Assembly: GCA_934476315.1 (NCBI GenBank) | Contig: CAKSNQ010000020.1 | Span: 1 to 27,970, forward strand | Length of the DNA stretch: 27,970 nucleotides | From: an uncultured Eubacteriales bacterium | GTDB taxonomy: Bacteria; Bacillota; Clostridia; Oscillospirales; CAG-272 | Direction: 5' to 3' | In this document: in pieces, positions 1 through 7,670 of the stretch | How the letters are laid out: the number at the start of each line of letters is the position of its first letter | Numbering within the stretch: position 1 is the stretch's first letter | Position numbers and translations under genes: made by a program | The notes under the pieces: generated by a model | The model's input: the letters and a program-made list of their open reading frames with translations, nothing else | Told to the model about the DNA's origin: nothing | Databases searched by the model: none

Positions 1-151
1 AGGTGGTGTCTCGCCTCGCCGGATTGCTTTGAGGAATTGTCGGTTATCAAACCCTGTGGCGATAGTTGCGAAAATAATTGAATTTCAAATCCCTTTTCTT
101 TGTCTGCTGCGCCGCAAAAATCGGTTCTGCGGGCTTGGATTTTGACCACAG

Positions 152-165
152 TTTGTGTCACAGAC
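152..165 (-). promoter_or_regulatory. Palindromic motif shared with the manA leader
   Basis: The plus-strand sequence around 151-169 is an inverted repeat, GTTTGT and ACAAAC around a 7-base centre, with a perfect TGTG-T-CACA core. Its minus-strand 14-mer GTCTGTGACACAAA recurs exactly at 26256-26269, at the predicted transcript start of manA. The motif lies beyond the terminator of the large minus-strand operon, so its local role is unknown. It could be an operator or an upstream element of a gene outside the window. I see no other feature in positions 1-193. Confidence 0.3.
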
Positions 166-193
166 AAACACGGAATATGCGGAAACAGTGGAC

Positions 194-226
194 AAAAAAC
201 GCCCCAAGGGCAAGAGCCTTGGAGCG
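194..226 (-). terminator. Rho-independent terminator of the OYE/Gfo operon
   Basis: Read on the minus strand, CGCTCCAAGG pairs with CCTTGGGGCG around a 7-nt loop (200-226), followed by six T residues (complement of 194-199). It lies about 70 bp past the stop codon of the last operon gene at 295 and is correctly oriented to end the minus-strand transcript. Confidence 0.85.
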
Positions 227-294
227 GAAACGGTATGAAAGCACGCAAAGCGCACGAGATGACGAACCCGCGTCAGTTGGGGTGGCGTTATGTG

Positions 295-1383
295 TCAGTC
301 CTCGCGGTACCGCTCGCACATTTTTTCAAACAGTCCCTTGACGTAGCGGCGATCCGGTGCGAGCACGATGTCCTCCTCGGGGAATGCAGTCGCCGGGAAA
401 CGGGCGGAAATTTTCTCGATGACTCTCGCGTGCGGTGTGGCGGTCTTGACCGTACAGGGCGGAATCTCCCCGTTTTTCACCGCGTCGATACAGACGTCGA
501 TCTTATGCATATCATCCTTGACGGGTCCGTAGTTTTTGCTGCTGCCGTCCTTGAATGTTGCGATGATATTCTTATCCGTATCCTCGCCGAAGTGCACGGT
601 GGCGTTCTCGAAAACGTAGTCGAACTGGGGGTTGGAGACCTCCTTTGCCGCGTGCGAGGCGATGAATTTCATCACCGTGTCGCCCTTTTGCATGCGCAAG
701 AAGCAGGTATCGTAGGTCTCAATGTCATAGGCGCGGTAACATTCCGCCTCCATCCGGTCGGGCATGGCGCTCTCGTCCATGGCGTCACCCAGGAGGAACA
801 GCATATTATGAATGTAGTGCGCGCACGCGTTGAAGGCGATGGAATCGTTGGTCAGGAGTCCGTGAAAGCGGACCTTGCCGTTCCAGCCGTTCGGGTTATA
901 GTATTTGTAATCGCGCGGCCAGCTGATGAGTGTCTTGAGCAGGACGGGCTTGCCGAGCTTGCCGTCCAGGATGTCGCGTTTGAGCGCCAGAATCGCGGGC
1001 ATGAACGACCACTGGAAGCCGATGGCGATAAAGTGTCCGTTCTCCTCCTCTGCCTCCAGCATGCGTCGGCACTCGGCGCTCGAGGGTGCCACCGGTTTTT
1101 CGCACAGGACATGCGAGCCGTATTCCGTGGCGATTATGCTCTGCTCCGCGTGCAGAAACGGCGGGGTGCAAAGCATCATCAGGTCTGCGCTCTGTTTCCG
1201 GTAAAAGGCGCCCATGGAGGGATAGACCGGGATGCCCTTTGCTTCAAGCAACTCACGGCAGGGGCTGTTTTCAATATTCTGTTCCACGACGCCGACCAGT
1301 TCCGCGTCCTCTCGCTGATTTCTGAACAGGGCGTCAAGATAGACTTTTCCGTAGCGTCCGGCGCCAACCAATGCGATCTTCAT
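295..1383 (-). CDS. Gfo/Idh/MocA family oxidoreductase
   Basis: NAD(P)-dependent sugar or cyclitol dehydrogenase of the Gfo/Idh/MocA family, 362 aa, near the usual family length. The N-terminal Rossmann motif is VGAGRYG (residues 6-12) and the family CEKPVA motif lies near residue 95. In the C-terminal half, the segment around NACAHYIHNML takes the place of the usual GxxxxHxxD substrate loop, as in the polysaccharide-associated branch of the family. It is the last gene of a six-gene operon. Its ATG overlaps the TGA of the upstream oxidoreductase gene (ATGA, 1380-1383), indicating translational coupling. Substrate is unknown. Oxidation or reduction of a hydroxyl on a sugar or sugar acid is the family expectation, and two paralogues in a row suggest successive or opposite redox steps on one compound. 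Confidence 0.85.
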   Translation of the reverse strand: MKIALVGAGRYGKVYLDALFRNQREDAELVGVVEQNIENSPCRELLEAKGIPVYPSMGAFYRKQSADLMMLCTPPFLHAEQSIIATEYGSHVLCEKPVAPSSAECRRMLEAEEENGHFIAIGFQWSFMPAILALKRDILDGKLGKPVLLKTLISWPRDYKYYNPNGWNGKVRFHGLLTNDSIAFNACAHYIHNMLFLLGDAMDESAMPDRMEAECYRAYDIETYDTCFLRMQKGDTVMKFIASHAAKEVSNPQFDYVFENATVHFGEDTDKNIIATFKDGSSKNYGPVKDDMHKIDVCIDAVKNGEIPPCTVKTATPHARVIEKISARFPATAFPEEDIVLAPDRRYVKGLFEKMCERYRED

Positions 1384-2309
1384 ATTCTGACCTCTCCTCC
1401 TTCATCTGCGGACTGTCGCGAACGGAGGGCGACCTCGGTGAGGTACATGGCTTCCTCCGCCGGGACTGCCTCTCCTCCCATGAGAAATTCGTATGCCAGC
1501 TTGGGGGCTTGCTCGGGGCAAAATTCGGTGACGCCTTCGCTGTCCGACACGGTATAGCCCTTGGCGCAGACCTCGATGATTCCCTTAGTTCCGACCACGC
1601 GCATGCGATCATCGCCGTGTCCCTTGGCGCCGGTCGGACGGTAATAATCCAGCGACGCGGTAGCGAACACGTCATTCGTCATGCGGTACTGCATCACGGC
1701 GGTCATCTCGGGGCTTCCACTCGAAAGTGCGCTCACGGACACGAATTTTTCGCCGGAGAAGCAATACAGCCAGTCGATGGCGTGAATGCCCACCCACGGA
1801 ATGGTTCCGGTATACAGGGCGCGGTCATGGTACCACGCGGGGCGCGTGCCGAATTTATAGCTCTTACGCGCATTGAGCAGGCGCGGCGTGCCGATTCTTC
1901 CCGCCCGCACCTCGCGCATGGCGTGGTAAAAGCTCGGCTCATAACGCAGGTAGTGCATGGCGGAGAAGCGGATACCGCTCTTTGCCACCGCCTCCCGAAG
2001 CTCTTCCAGCTCCTGCAAGGTCGAGGCGACCGGCTTTTCGGAGAAAACGTCGATGCCGCGCGCGGCGCACGCCAGGGACACCTTCCCCGTCAGTCCGAAC
2101 ACGGGGGAGACGATCACGACGTCCGGCTTGAGCGTATCCAGCATTTCCTCGTAGTCCTCATATATCGGGAAGCCGTAGCGCTGATACTGTGCGGTATTCT
2201 CGCAGGGGCTACCCGGGGCGATTCCCACAAAGGTTGCCTCCGGGCACTCCCGCATCTCGGCGACCGCCTGGGAGCTGTGCCCCTCATTTCCAATCAAACA
2301 GATTTTCAT
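1380..2309 (-). CDS. Gfo/Idh/MocA family oxidoreductase
   Basis: Second NAD(P)-dependent oxidoreductase of this family, 309 aa. I chose the ATG at 2309 because AGGAGG lies 6-7 nt upstream. A GTG five codons further upstream is itself inside that Shine-Dalgarno region. The N-terminus MKICLIGNEGHSS is a divergent dinucleotide loop that lacks the classic GxGxxG spacing. The SEKPVA motif (about residue 95) and the loop WVGIHAIDWLYCF, carrying the family HxxD catalytic pair, are intact. It lies 36 bp downstream of the BNR-repeat gene and overlaps the next gene by 4 bp. Substrate unknown. The unusual nucleotide loop could mean altered cofactor preference, but the fold assignment is safe. Confidence 0.83.
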   Translation of the reverse strand: MKICLIGNEGHSSQAVAEMRECPEATFVGIAPGSPCENTAQYQRYGFPIYEDYEEMLDTLKPDVVIVSPVFGLTGKVSLACAARGIDVFSEKPVASTLQELEELREAVAKSGIRFSAMHYLRYEPSFYHAMREVRAGRIGTPRLLNARKSYKFGTRPAWYHDRALYTGTIPWVGIHAIDWLYCFSGEKFVSVSALSSGSPEMTAVMQYRMTNDVFATASLDYYRPTGAKGHGDDRMRVVGTKGIIEVCAKGYTVSDSEGVTEFCPEQAPKLAYEFLMGGEAVPAEEAMYLTEVALRSRQSADEGGEVRI

Positions 2310-2345
2310 TCTGATCCTCCTCACCCATCAAGGTCGGGGTCGCTC

Positions 2346-3650
2346 TCAGTCGTCGTAGGAAACGTAAGCGACGACGTCGGCGTGCCAGCCACCCGTATGT
2401 GCGGTATAAATTCCCTCGTGCCAATAAACCGGCATATTGTCCTGCGCGTGAATCGGCACGGTCGGGCGCCACAGCTTGATATTTTTATCGGCGGGGACGC
2501 GGCGGATAACCTCCTCGCGGACGTAGGTTTTGCCGCGGTCGGTCGAGAGGTAGCTTTCCAGCACGCGCGCTTCGCCGTCAAAGCGGGCAATGTAGATACG
2601 GTTGGAGCAAGTGACCGCGGGGTGAATCTTCTCCAGTCCGCTCTCGCCGACGCCGTAATAGTACGCCATGCCGCCAAGGTAGCTTTGCGAGCCGTCGCGC
2701 ATATCCTCCGTCAGAAATTCTCCTGCCGTGCAGATCGGTTCGCTCACCTGCCACTGTCCGCCGACAAAGGTTGCGGAGGCGTAATATGCCGACTCCTTAT
2801 CGCACAGGCGGAACGGTGCGAAGCCGACACGCAACGGCATGGTGGGCGACACTGCCAGCAGGCGGACGGTCTCGCCCTCGGGGGCACTGTACACGACGTC
2901 CAACCGGTTCAGGTCCATCGACTTGCCTGTATTTTCAAACAGGTTCAGCTCCAGCGCTTTTCCGCCGGTCGTACGGAGCTGACCCTGTGCGTCGAAAATG
3001 CCGCTGTGAATAGTATGGTCCGCCGAACGGATCGGATGACCGTACAGGGCGAAGAACCACTGCTCCTTGACCTCGCCTGCGTGAGCGACCTGCTGCTTGC
3101 GGATGTCAAAATAGAACAGTCCGCCCGCGTCCGAGCGCAGGAACACGTTCGGCTCGGACCAGGTCTCGCCCTCGTCCGCCGAGCGCAGAAACGTCCAGTT
3201 CACGCCCTCAAAACGGGTGAACAGCCAGACCTCGCCACGCGCGGTATTCTCGGAAATCTGCGCGTAGGTGACGTTTCCGCCGAAGTAAATCTTTTTCTCT
3301 TCTCCGAACGAATCCAGATCGTACGGCCGCTCGGTCATGCGGTAGCGCATGGTGCCGTCGCAGGCGTGACCGGTATAGGCAACGATGATCTTTCCGCTCT
3401 TGAGGATGCAGATCGAGGGAGCGTTATGCTCGTCGGCGTAGTTGCAGTTCAGGTCGCAGATGCGAACATCCCGGCTCACGGCGCGGGAGCATTTGGCGTC
3501 CAGCTCCTTGATGTGAATCTCGCCCATGTCCGTGACGTACCCGATGTAGGTCTTTCCGTTGTCGGCGACGATCGCCTTTTCGTGAATCCACCAGTCGGTG
3601 TTCGCACGTCTGATTCTGATTTCTTTTGTCTGACTCATCTGTTCCATCAT
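2346..3650 (-). CDS. BNR/Asp-box repeat protein (BNR_4-like)
   Basis: Six-bladed beta-propeller-type protein, 434 aa. It has a perfect Asp box SADEGETW (residues 157-164), a second STDRGKTY (369-376), and the segment DEHNAPSI (73-80), which resembles the D-H-N signature of BNR_4 proteins. BNR_4 domains occur in sialidase-like enzymes and several polysaccharide lyase families. No signal peptide is visible: the N-terminus MMEQMSQTKEIRIRR is polar, so the protein is probably cytosolic and acts on an imported oligosaccharide or glycoside. Start at the first of two adjacent ATGs, with AAGGAG just upstream; the second ATG has the better spacing and is equally possible. It sits 42 bp after the flavoprotein gene and before the two Gfo/Idh/MocA genes. 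A lyase or hydrolase role is inferred; the substrate cannot be read. Confidence 0.75.
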   Translation of the reverse strand: MMEQMSQTKEIRIRRANTDWWIHEKAIVADNGKTYIGYVTDMGEIHIKELDAKCSRAVSRDVRICDLNCNYADEHNAPSICILKSGKIIVAYTGHACDGTMRYRMTERPYDLDSFGEEKKIYFGGNVTYAQISENTARGEVWLFTRFEGVNWTFLRSADEGETWSEPNVFLRSDAGGLFYFDIRKQQVAHAGEVKEQWFFALYGHPIRSADHTIHSGIFDAQGQLRTTGGKALELNLFENTGKSMDLNRLDVVYSAPEGETVRLLAVSPTMPLRVGFAPFRLCDKESAYYASATFVGGQWQVSEPICTAGEFLTEDMRDGSQSYLGGMAYYYGVGESGLEKIHPAVTCSNRIYIARFDGEARVLESYLSTDRGKTYVREEVIRRVPADKNIKLWRPTVPIHAQDNMPVYWHEGIYTAHTGGWHADVVAYVSYDD

Positions 3651-3692
3651 GTTTCTCCTTTTTATCGCCCGACAAATTTCATTCGATTGATT

Positions 3693-5612
3693 TCATTCAA
3701 TGTTCCGGTTCTCGCGGTAGCCGCGCCACACGGTTTCAAAAAAGTCCTCCGCCTCCGGAATAGGGCGCACATCGCGCCACGTCACGTGGCATTGCGTGCC
3801 GTCGGACGACACCTCCTGCACGCGACCGACCGTTGTGCCGTCGTCGGGAATCAGCCGGAACATCTCCTCCATTCCCGCCCGCAGCTGTCCTTCGCTATTT
3901 GTATACAGCGCGCCGCCGCGACTTTTGCCGACGGTTGCGGCGTAGTCGATCATGGCGGACAGCACCGCGTTCTGCACCAAAAGGATGTCCTCCAGGCGGT
4001 ACGCCTCGATCAGATGCTGTCTGTCGGCGACGCCGATACGTTGTCCGCGTCCCTCCATCAACATTCTGACCTTGGAGAGCGCGGTCTCCATGCCTACTGT
4101 GTCGCGGATGGCGCCGCCGACGCGGGTCATGCGTTCCGTCACGGTGCGTGTGAGGCGGGACGCGCTGTCGGCGCGGCGCAACCAATGCCCGCAGGTCTTT
4201 TTTTGCTCGGTCAGCACCGGGGTCGCGACCTCGTCGAACGTCTCCTGTGCGATCGGGCGGCGCTTACTGACCGATACCCACTGCGCCGCGCGCGTGGCTC
4301 CGACCTGTCCGGCATTGAGCGCACACCCGCCCGGGCGGGCGACTCCGTGGGTTCCGGCACATTCGCCGACGGCGAACAGTCCCTCGACCCGCGTCTGCCA
4401 CCAGCAGTTCACCGCGATGCCTCCGTTATGATGCTGGGCACACAGCGCGATCTCAAGATACTCTTTGGAAAGGTCCACGCCACGGCTCCGGTAAAGCTCG
4501 ATGGCGGGGTGGTTCATAATCTCCAGTCGGTCGATCGGCACGCCGCCGCGGGCGCCCGCGCGCGAAAGATACGTCCGGCATTCCTCCGACAGCCGCGTCT
4601 CATCAATACGCGAGAGCGAGAACGGATTTTTGGTATAGTCAAGGTACACCCGCCGTCCGCGCAAAACGTTTTCGCGGAAGACCAGCAGGTCGATCACCGA
4701 GGAGCCGCCGAGCACCTTGCCGCTATCAAACGGCCACTGGTAGCCCTTGAGAAACACCGTTGAGAGCGCCTCGTAGGGGTCGGCGAAATATTCCGCCAGA
4801 AACTCATGCTCTTCCCCATCGGCGTCCATCGAAACGAAGCGGGGCAAAACCTGCATATAGGTACCGGAAACGTTCCACCGCGGATGAGTAGACGCCAGTC
4901 CGTACTGCCATTCCGTCGCGTTTTGCAGGCACGCTCCGGCGCGCAGAGCCAGCGAGGTGGAGCCGAAATGCCCCTCCGGGTAAACGCTTTGCGCGTAGAT
5001 TCCCGCCGGTCCGCCCGTGGCGATGATGACGTGCGGGGCGCGGAAGCAGACAAAATCGCCGATTGCTACCGAGAGGCAGACCAGTCCGCAGACCTCGTCC
5101 CCCGCCTTGAGCACGCGAACCGCGTACATCCCGTTATACACGGGGATATTCAGGCTTTCGGCTTCCCGCTCCAGCCCCTCGGTCATGAATTTTGACGTCA
5201 GCGGACCGGCGCTCGTGGCGCGGCAGGTGGCGTCATGGTCCGTTTTATAGCCGACATATTCGCCGTAATGATTGCACGGGAACGGGATACCCAGCTCGCA
5301 CAGGTGCATGAAGCACCGCGCCGAAAGCGCCGCCTCGCACAGGGCGTTATCGCCGTCCACCGCGCCGCCGTGGAACAGGTCGGCTGCCATCCGGCGGACG
5401 CTGTCCGGCGCTTCCCCGCACAGGCTCAGCTTATAATAGGTTTGCTTATCGCTTCCCGTATTGCGGGAGGTGCCGTTGGTCACGCTCTCCGTCACGATGG
5501 CGACGCTTTTTGCTCCCTCACGGGCGATACTGCAAGCCGTCTGATACCCTGCCGCGCCCGTACCGACGACAATCGCGTCGTATGTATACACGGTCTCCTG
5601 CATGGCGCTCAC
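3693..5612 (-). CDS. FAD-dependent fumarate-reductase-like flavoprotein
   Basis: Flavoprotein of the succinate dehydrogenase/fumarate reductase/L-aspartate oxidase superfamily, 639 aa. It has the N-terminal dinucleotide motif VVGTGAAG (residues 15-22) and a C-terminal FAD-contact region with AQHHNGGIAV, GLFAVGECAGTHG and RPGGCALNAG (about residues 400-445), followed by a helical domain. No signal peptide, heme-binding motif or FMN-attachment domain is seen, so it is a soluble cytosolic oxidoreductase. The GTG at 5612 gives a 4-bp GTGA overlap with the SDR stop and a GAGG just upstream; the ATG at 5603 is the alternative. With OYE and SDR partners it probably oxidises, or reduces a double bond in, a cyclic or acidic intermediate. 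Succinate dehydrogenase itself is unlikely because no iron-sulfur or membrane subunits are present. Confidence 0.8.
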   Translation of the reverse strand: MSAMQETVYTYDAIVVGTGAAGYQTACSIAREGAKSVAIVTESVTNGTSRNTGSDKQTYYKLSLCGEAPDSVRRMAADLFHGGAVDGDNALCEAALSARCFMHLCELGIPFPCNHYGEYVGYKTDHDATCRATSAGPLTSKFMTEGLEREAESLNIPVYNGMYAVRVLKAGDEVCGLVCLSVAIGDFVCFRAPHVIIATGGPAGIYAQSVYPEGHFGSTSLALRAGACLQNATEWQYGLASTHPRWNVSGTYMQVLPRFVSMDADGEEHEFLAEYFADPYEALSTVFLKGYQWPFDSGKVLGGSSVIDLLVFRENVLRGRRVYLDYTKNPFSLSRIDETRLSEECRTYLSRAGARGGVPIDRLEIMNHPAIELYRSRGVDLSKEYLEIALCAQHHNGGIAVNCWWQTRVEGLFAVGECAGTHGVARPGGCALNAGQVGATRAAQWVSVSKRRPIAQETFDEVATPVLTEQKKTCGHWLRRADSASRLTRTVTERMTRVGGAIRDTVGMETALSKVRMLMEGRGQRIGVADRQHLIEAYRLEDILLVQNAVLSAMIDYAATVGKSRGGALYTNSEGQLRAGMEEMFRLIPDDGTTVGRVQEVSSDGTQCHVTWRDVRPIPEAEDFFETVWRGYRENRNIE

Positions 5613-6352
5613 AGCCTCTTGATATGGAAGCCGCCGTCCACGTTGATGGCGGTTCCCGTGGAGAAGTCAAGCGCTCCCTCGGCGATGGCGCAGGCGCACT
5701 TTGCCACGTCCTCCGGCGTTCCCCAGCGGCGCATCGGGGTGATTCCGTCGGCGATCAGGCGGTCGTATTTCTGCGAGACGACCTCGGTCATGGGGGTGCG
5801 GATGATGCCCGGGCGGATTTCCAGCACGGGAATGTCATACTCCCCGAGACGGTCGGCAAACAGCTTGGTAATCATGGAGACGCCAGCCTTACTGACGCAA
5901 TATTCCCCGCGCGAGGTACTGGAAGTATAGCTCGAATTGGACGCGATATTGATGATGCGCGGGTGATAGTCTCCGAGCGCTTTTCCAAGGCAGGAGATCA
6001 TATAGTTGGCAAAGAGCTGGCACATGAAAAACGTACCCTTGGTATTGATATTCAGCAGGCGGTCGTAGCTCTCCTCCGTCGTTTCGAGGATGTCCATGCG
6101 CCGGCGGCAGGCGACGCCTGCGTTATTGACGAGCAGGTCAAGTCTGCCCCACGTGCGCTCGATATCATCCCGGACGCGGACGCGATCCTGCGCCGAGGAA
6201 ATATCGCAACGGAAATATTGCACGTCGGGCACGCCCTCCATGCTCTCCGCGACATCCGAATACAGGACGGTATAGCCCTTTTGCGCGAGCATATCGGCGA
6301 TGGCTTTCCCGATTCCTCGTCCCGAGCCTGTGACCAATGCAACCTTTTTCAT
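5609..6352 (-). CDS. Short-chain dehydrogenase/reductase (SDR)
   Basis: Classical SDR, 247 aa, the standard length. It carries TGSGRGIG (residues 8-15) for cofactor binding, NNAGV (76-80), a Ser-rich catalytic strand near 138-142 and the catalytic pair Tyr151/Lys155 in YCVSKAG. An Asp at about residue 33, at the end of the second strand, suggests NAD(H) rather than NADP(H). The C-terminal DGGF motif is also typical. Its start overlaps the stop of the OYE gene by 4 bp (6349-6352) and its stop overlaps the GTG of the flavoprotein gene, so the three genes are translationally coupled. It would interconvert a hydroxyl and a ketone on the operon's substrate; the identity of that substrate is not evident. 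Confidence 0.9.
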   Translation of the reverse strand: MKKVALVTGSGRGIGKAIADMLAQKGYTVLYSDVAESMEGVPDVQYFRCDISSAQDRVRVRDDIERTWGRLDLLVNNAGVACRRRMDILETTEESYDRLLNINTKGTFFMCQLFANYMISCLGKALGDYHPRIINIASNSSYTSSTSRGEYCVSKAGVSMITKLFADRLGEYDIPVLEIRPGIIRTPMTEVVSQKYDRLIADGITPMRRWGTPEDVAKCACAIAEGALDFSTGTAINVDGGFHIKRL

Positions 6353-7551
6353 TTCACGGTCTCCTTATACAGATTTTTGTAGTAGCTTCCGAACACCGCG
6401 CACCCGGCAACCTGACCGTGACGCATCAGCTCCGTGCACTTGGAGCAGGCGACACAGCACTTTTTCGGGTCGAACGCGCCGCGCAGATAGTCCGCATAAA
6501 AGGTGGGGTACGCCAGGCTCAGCCGCCCGAAGCCGACGAGATCGCAGACGCCCTCCTCCAGCAGTTTTTCCGCATGGCGGAAGAGTTCCTCGCGGTAAAA
6601 CGACAGTCCCGAGCCGACCACGAGCAGGTCGGGATAATGCGTTTTGATCGTTTTCTCTACCTCGGTAAAGCGCGCCAGACCCGTCTCGGGGGATTCCGGC
6701 GGCAGGTACGCGCCGCGGCGGAAGGGGCGGTTGACATGCGGGTTATAGTACGGATTTCCCAGCGTGACATTGACCATGCCAACGCCCGCGTCCCGCAACA
6801 GTCCGATCAGTCGCAAAGGCTCGTCGAGGTCCATCTCACCCTTCTCGGTGTTGCCGAATCCCCAGGGCTTCGGAATCATATCGACCACGCTGAGCCGCGT
6901 GACCACAGGATAATCCGGCATCCGCTCGCGGACGCGCCGGATGCAGTCAAGATACAGCCGCGTCCGGTTTTCAAAGCTACCGCCGTATCTGCCCGGGCGG
7001 TTGAACGCAGACAGCATTTCCTGCAAAAGGTAGCCGTGACAGCTCTTGATGTCCACGCCGTCAAATCCGACCTCCCGCGCCAGCTCCGCCGTGTGCAGGA
7101 AGCGCTCCGGCAGGGTCTCAAGGTATTCGTCCGTGACGATATGGTCGTCGGTCAGCGGGCGCACCACCTCATACACCGCGTTGCGATAGGCGATCATCGG
7201 GCGGATACTCTGCCGCCCCGAATGGGTCAGCTGGGCAATGAGCACCGGCGTCACGCCTGTGGTTTTCCGCGCCGTCCGGCGCACCATATCCAGCATCCGG
7301 CGGAACGCCGGAGCGTTTTCCTCCGTCAGCATCATCTGACGCGGATTGGTCCGTCCCTCCGGGCAGACTGCCGTCGCCTCAAACCAGAGCATCCCCGCAC
7401 CGGAGTGCGCATTGTTGCAGTATTTTTCCAGTGTCAGGGCGCCCGGCGTGCCGTCGGTCTCGCAATCGCACCCCTCCATCGGCTGGATGACGACACGGTT
7501 CGGCACCGTCAGCCCCGCGTACGAAAGCGGCGTATTGAGCAGTTCTTCCAT
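6349..7551 (-). CDS. Old yellow enzyme family NADH:flavin oxidoreductase
   Basis: FMN-binding TIM barrel of the OYE/enoate reductase family, 400 aa. Visible motifs include QLTHSGRQS (108-115), KSCHGYLLQEMLSAFNRPGR (169-188) and the following YGGSFENRTR. The C-terminus keeps a Cys cluster, CCVACSKC (365-372) and Cys384, matching the CxxC...C iron-sulfur site of 2,4-dienoyl-CoA reductase/BaiCD/enoate reductases. The additional FAD/NAD(P)H domain of those ~650-aa enzymes is absent. Electrons may therefore come from another flavoprotein, possibly the product of 3693-5612. It is the first gene of the operon, with GGGAG 9-11 nt upstream of the ATG and a near-consensus promoter at 7592-7620. The likely reaction is reduction of an activated C=C bond or an allylic redox step. 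Confidence 0.87.
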   Translation of the reverse strand: MEELLNTPLSYAGLTVPNRVVIQPMEGCDCETDGTPGALTLEKYCNNAHSGAGMLWFEATAVCPEGRTNPRQMMLTEENAPAFRRMLDMVRRTARKTTGVTPVLIAQLTHSGRQSIRPMIAYRNAVYEVVRPLTDDHIVTDEYLETLPERFLHTAELAREVGFDGVDIKSCHGYLLQEMLSAFNRPGRYGGSFENRTRLYLDCIRRVRERMPDYPVVTRLSVVDMIPKPWGFGNTEKGEMDLDEPLRLIGLLRDAGVGMVNVTLGNPYYNPHVNRPFRRGAYLPPESPETGLARFTEVEKTIKTHYPDLLVVGSGLSFYREELFRHAEKLLEEGVCDLVGFGRLSLAYPTFYADYLRGAFDPKKCCVACSKCTELMRHGQVAGCAVFGSYYKNLYKETVK

Positions 7552-7566
7552 GAGTCACATCTCCCG

Positions 7567-7578
7567 TGCTATATTGAT
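7567..7578. promoter_or_regulatory. Shared 12-bp AT-rich motif (candidate operator)
   Basis: TGCTATATTGAT occurs here just downstream of the OYE-operon -10 box, around +8 to +18 of the predicted transcript. It recurs exactly at 24640-24651 upstream of the second Gfo/Idh/MocA operon, and its first 11 bases recur inverted at 24740-24750. An AT-only-like word of this length is unlikely to repeat by chance in this G+C-rich window. Repressor binding at this position would block initiation, but the regulator is unknown. Confidence 0.4.
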
Positions 7579-7591
7579 CTTCACTGTTTTT

Positions 7592-7620
7592 ATTGTAGTA
7601 TACAAAAAACAAAACGTCAA
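7592..7620 (-). promoter_or_regulatory. Sigma-A promoter of the OYE/Gfo operon
   Basis: On the minus strand, -35 TTGACG (7615-7620), a 17-bp spacer and -10 TACAAT (7592-7597). The -10 lies about 40 bp upstream of the OYE ATG at 7551, leaving a short leader with the ribosome binding site. Confidence 0.75.
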
Positions 7621-7626
7621 TTCTTT

Positions 7627-7661
7627 TTTTTGCATAAAACATTGTTTTTCTTGCAAACAAA
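7627..7661. promoter_or_regulatory. Direct repeats between divergent promoters (candidate AraC sites)
   Basis: Two similar half-sites, TTTTTGCATAAAACAT starting at 7627 and TTCTTGCAAACAAAT starting at 7647, place their TGCA cores 21 bp apart (7631 and 7652), two helical turns. This spacing is typical of AraC-family sites. They lie just upstream of the operon -35 and overlap the araC-type promoter. That arrangement is suitable for activating the operon and autorepressing the regulator. Binding is inferred, not shown. Confidence 0.4.
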
Positions 7662-7670
7662 TGGTATAAT
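7642..7670 (+). promoter_or_regulatory. Sigma-A promoter of the AraC-family regulator
   Basis: -35 TTGTTT (7642-7647), 17-bp spacer, -10 TATAAT (7665-7670). The predicted leader to the ATG at 7834 is about 157 nt. It contains a bulged hairpin at 7739-7763 (GCGGGAAA pairing with TTTCCCCGC) that is not followed by a U-tract. I see no further gene in 7552-7833. Confidence 0.65.

Noticed and set aside
78..341. 87-codon plus-strand open frame at the left edge
   Set aside because: It overlaps the terminator and the 3' end of the minus-strand operon, and has no motif or ribosome binding site.
100..1557. Long open frame on the plus strand opposite the Gfo/Idh/MocA gene
   Set aside because: It is antisense to a gene with clear motifs and has no recognisable domain. 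Codon bias in G+C-rich DNA keeps such frames open.
1371..4763. Very long (1130-codon) plus-strand open frame
   Set aside because: It runs antisense across three well-supported genes and crosses their intergenic gaps. The product has no domain, so it is a compositional artefact.
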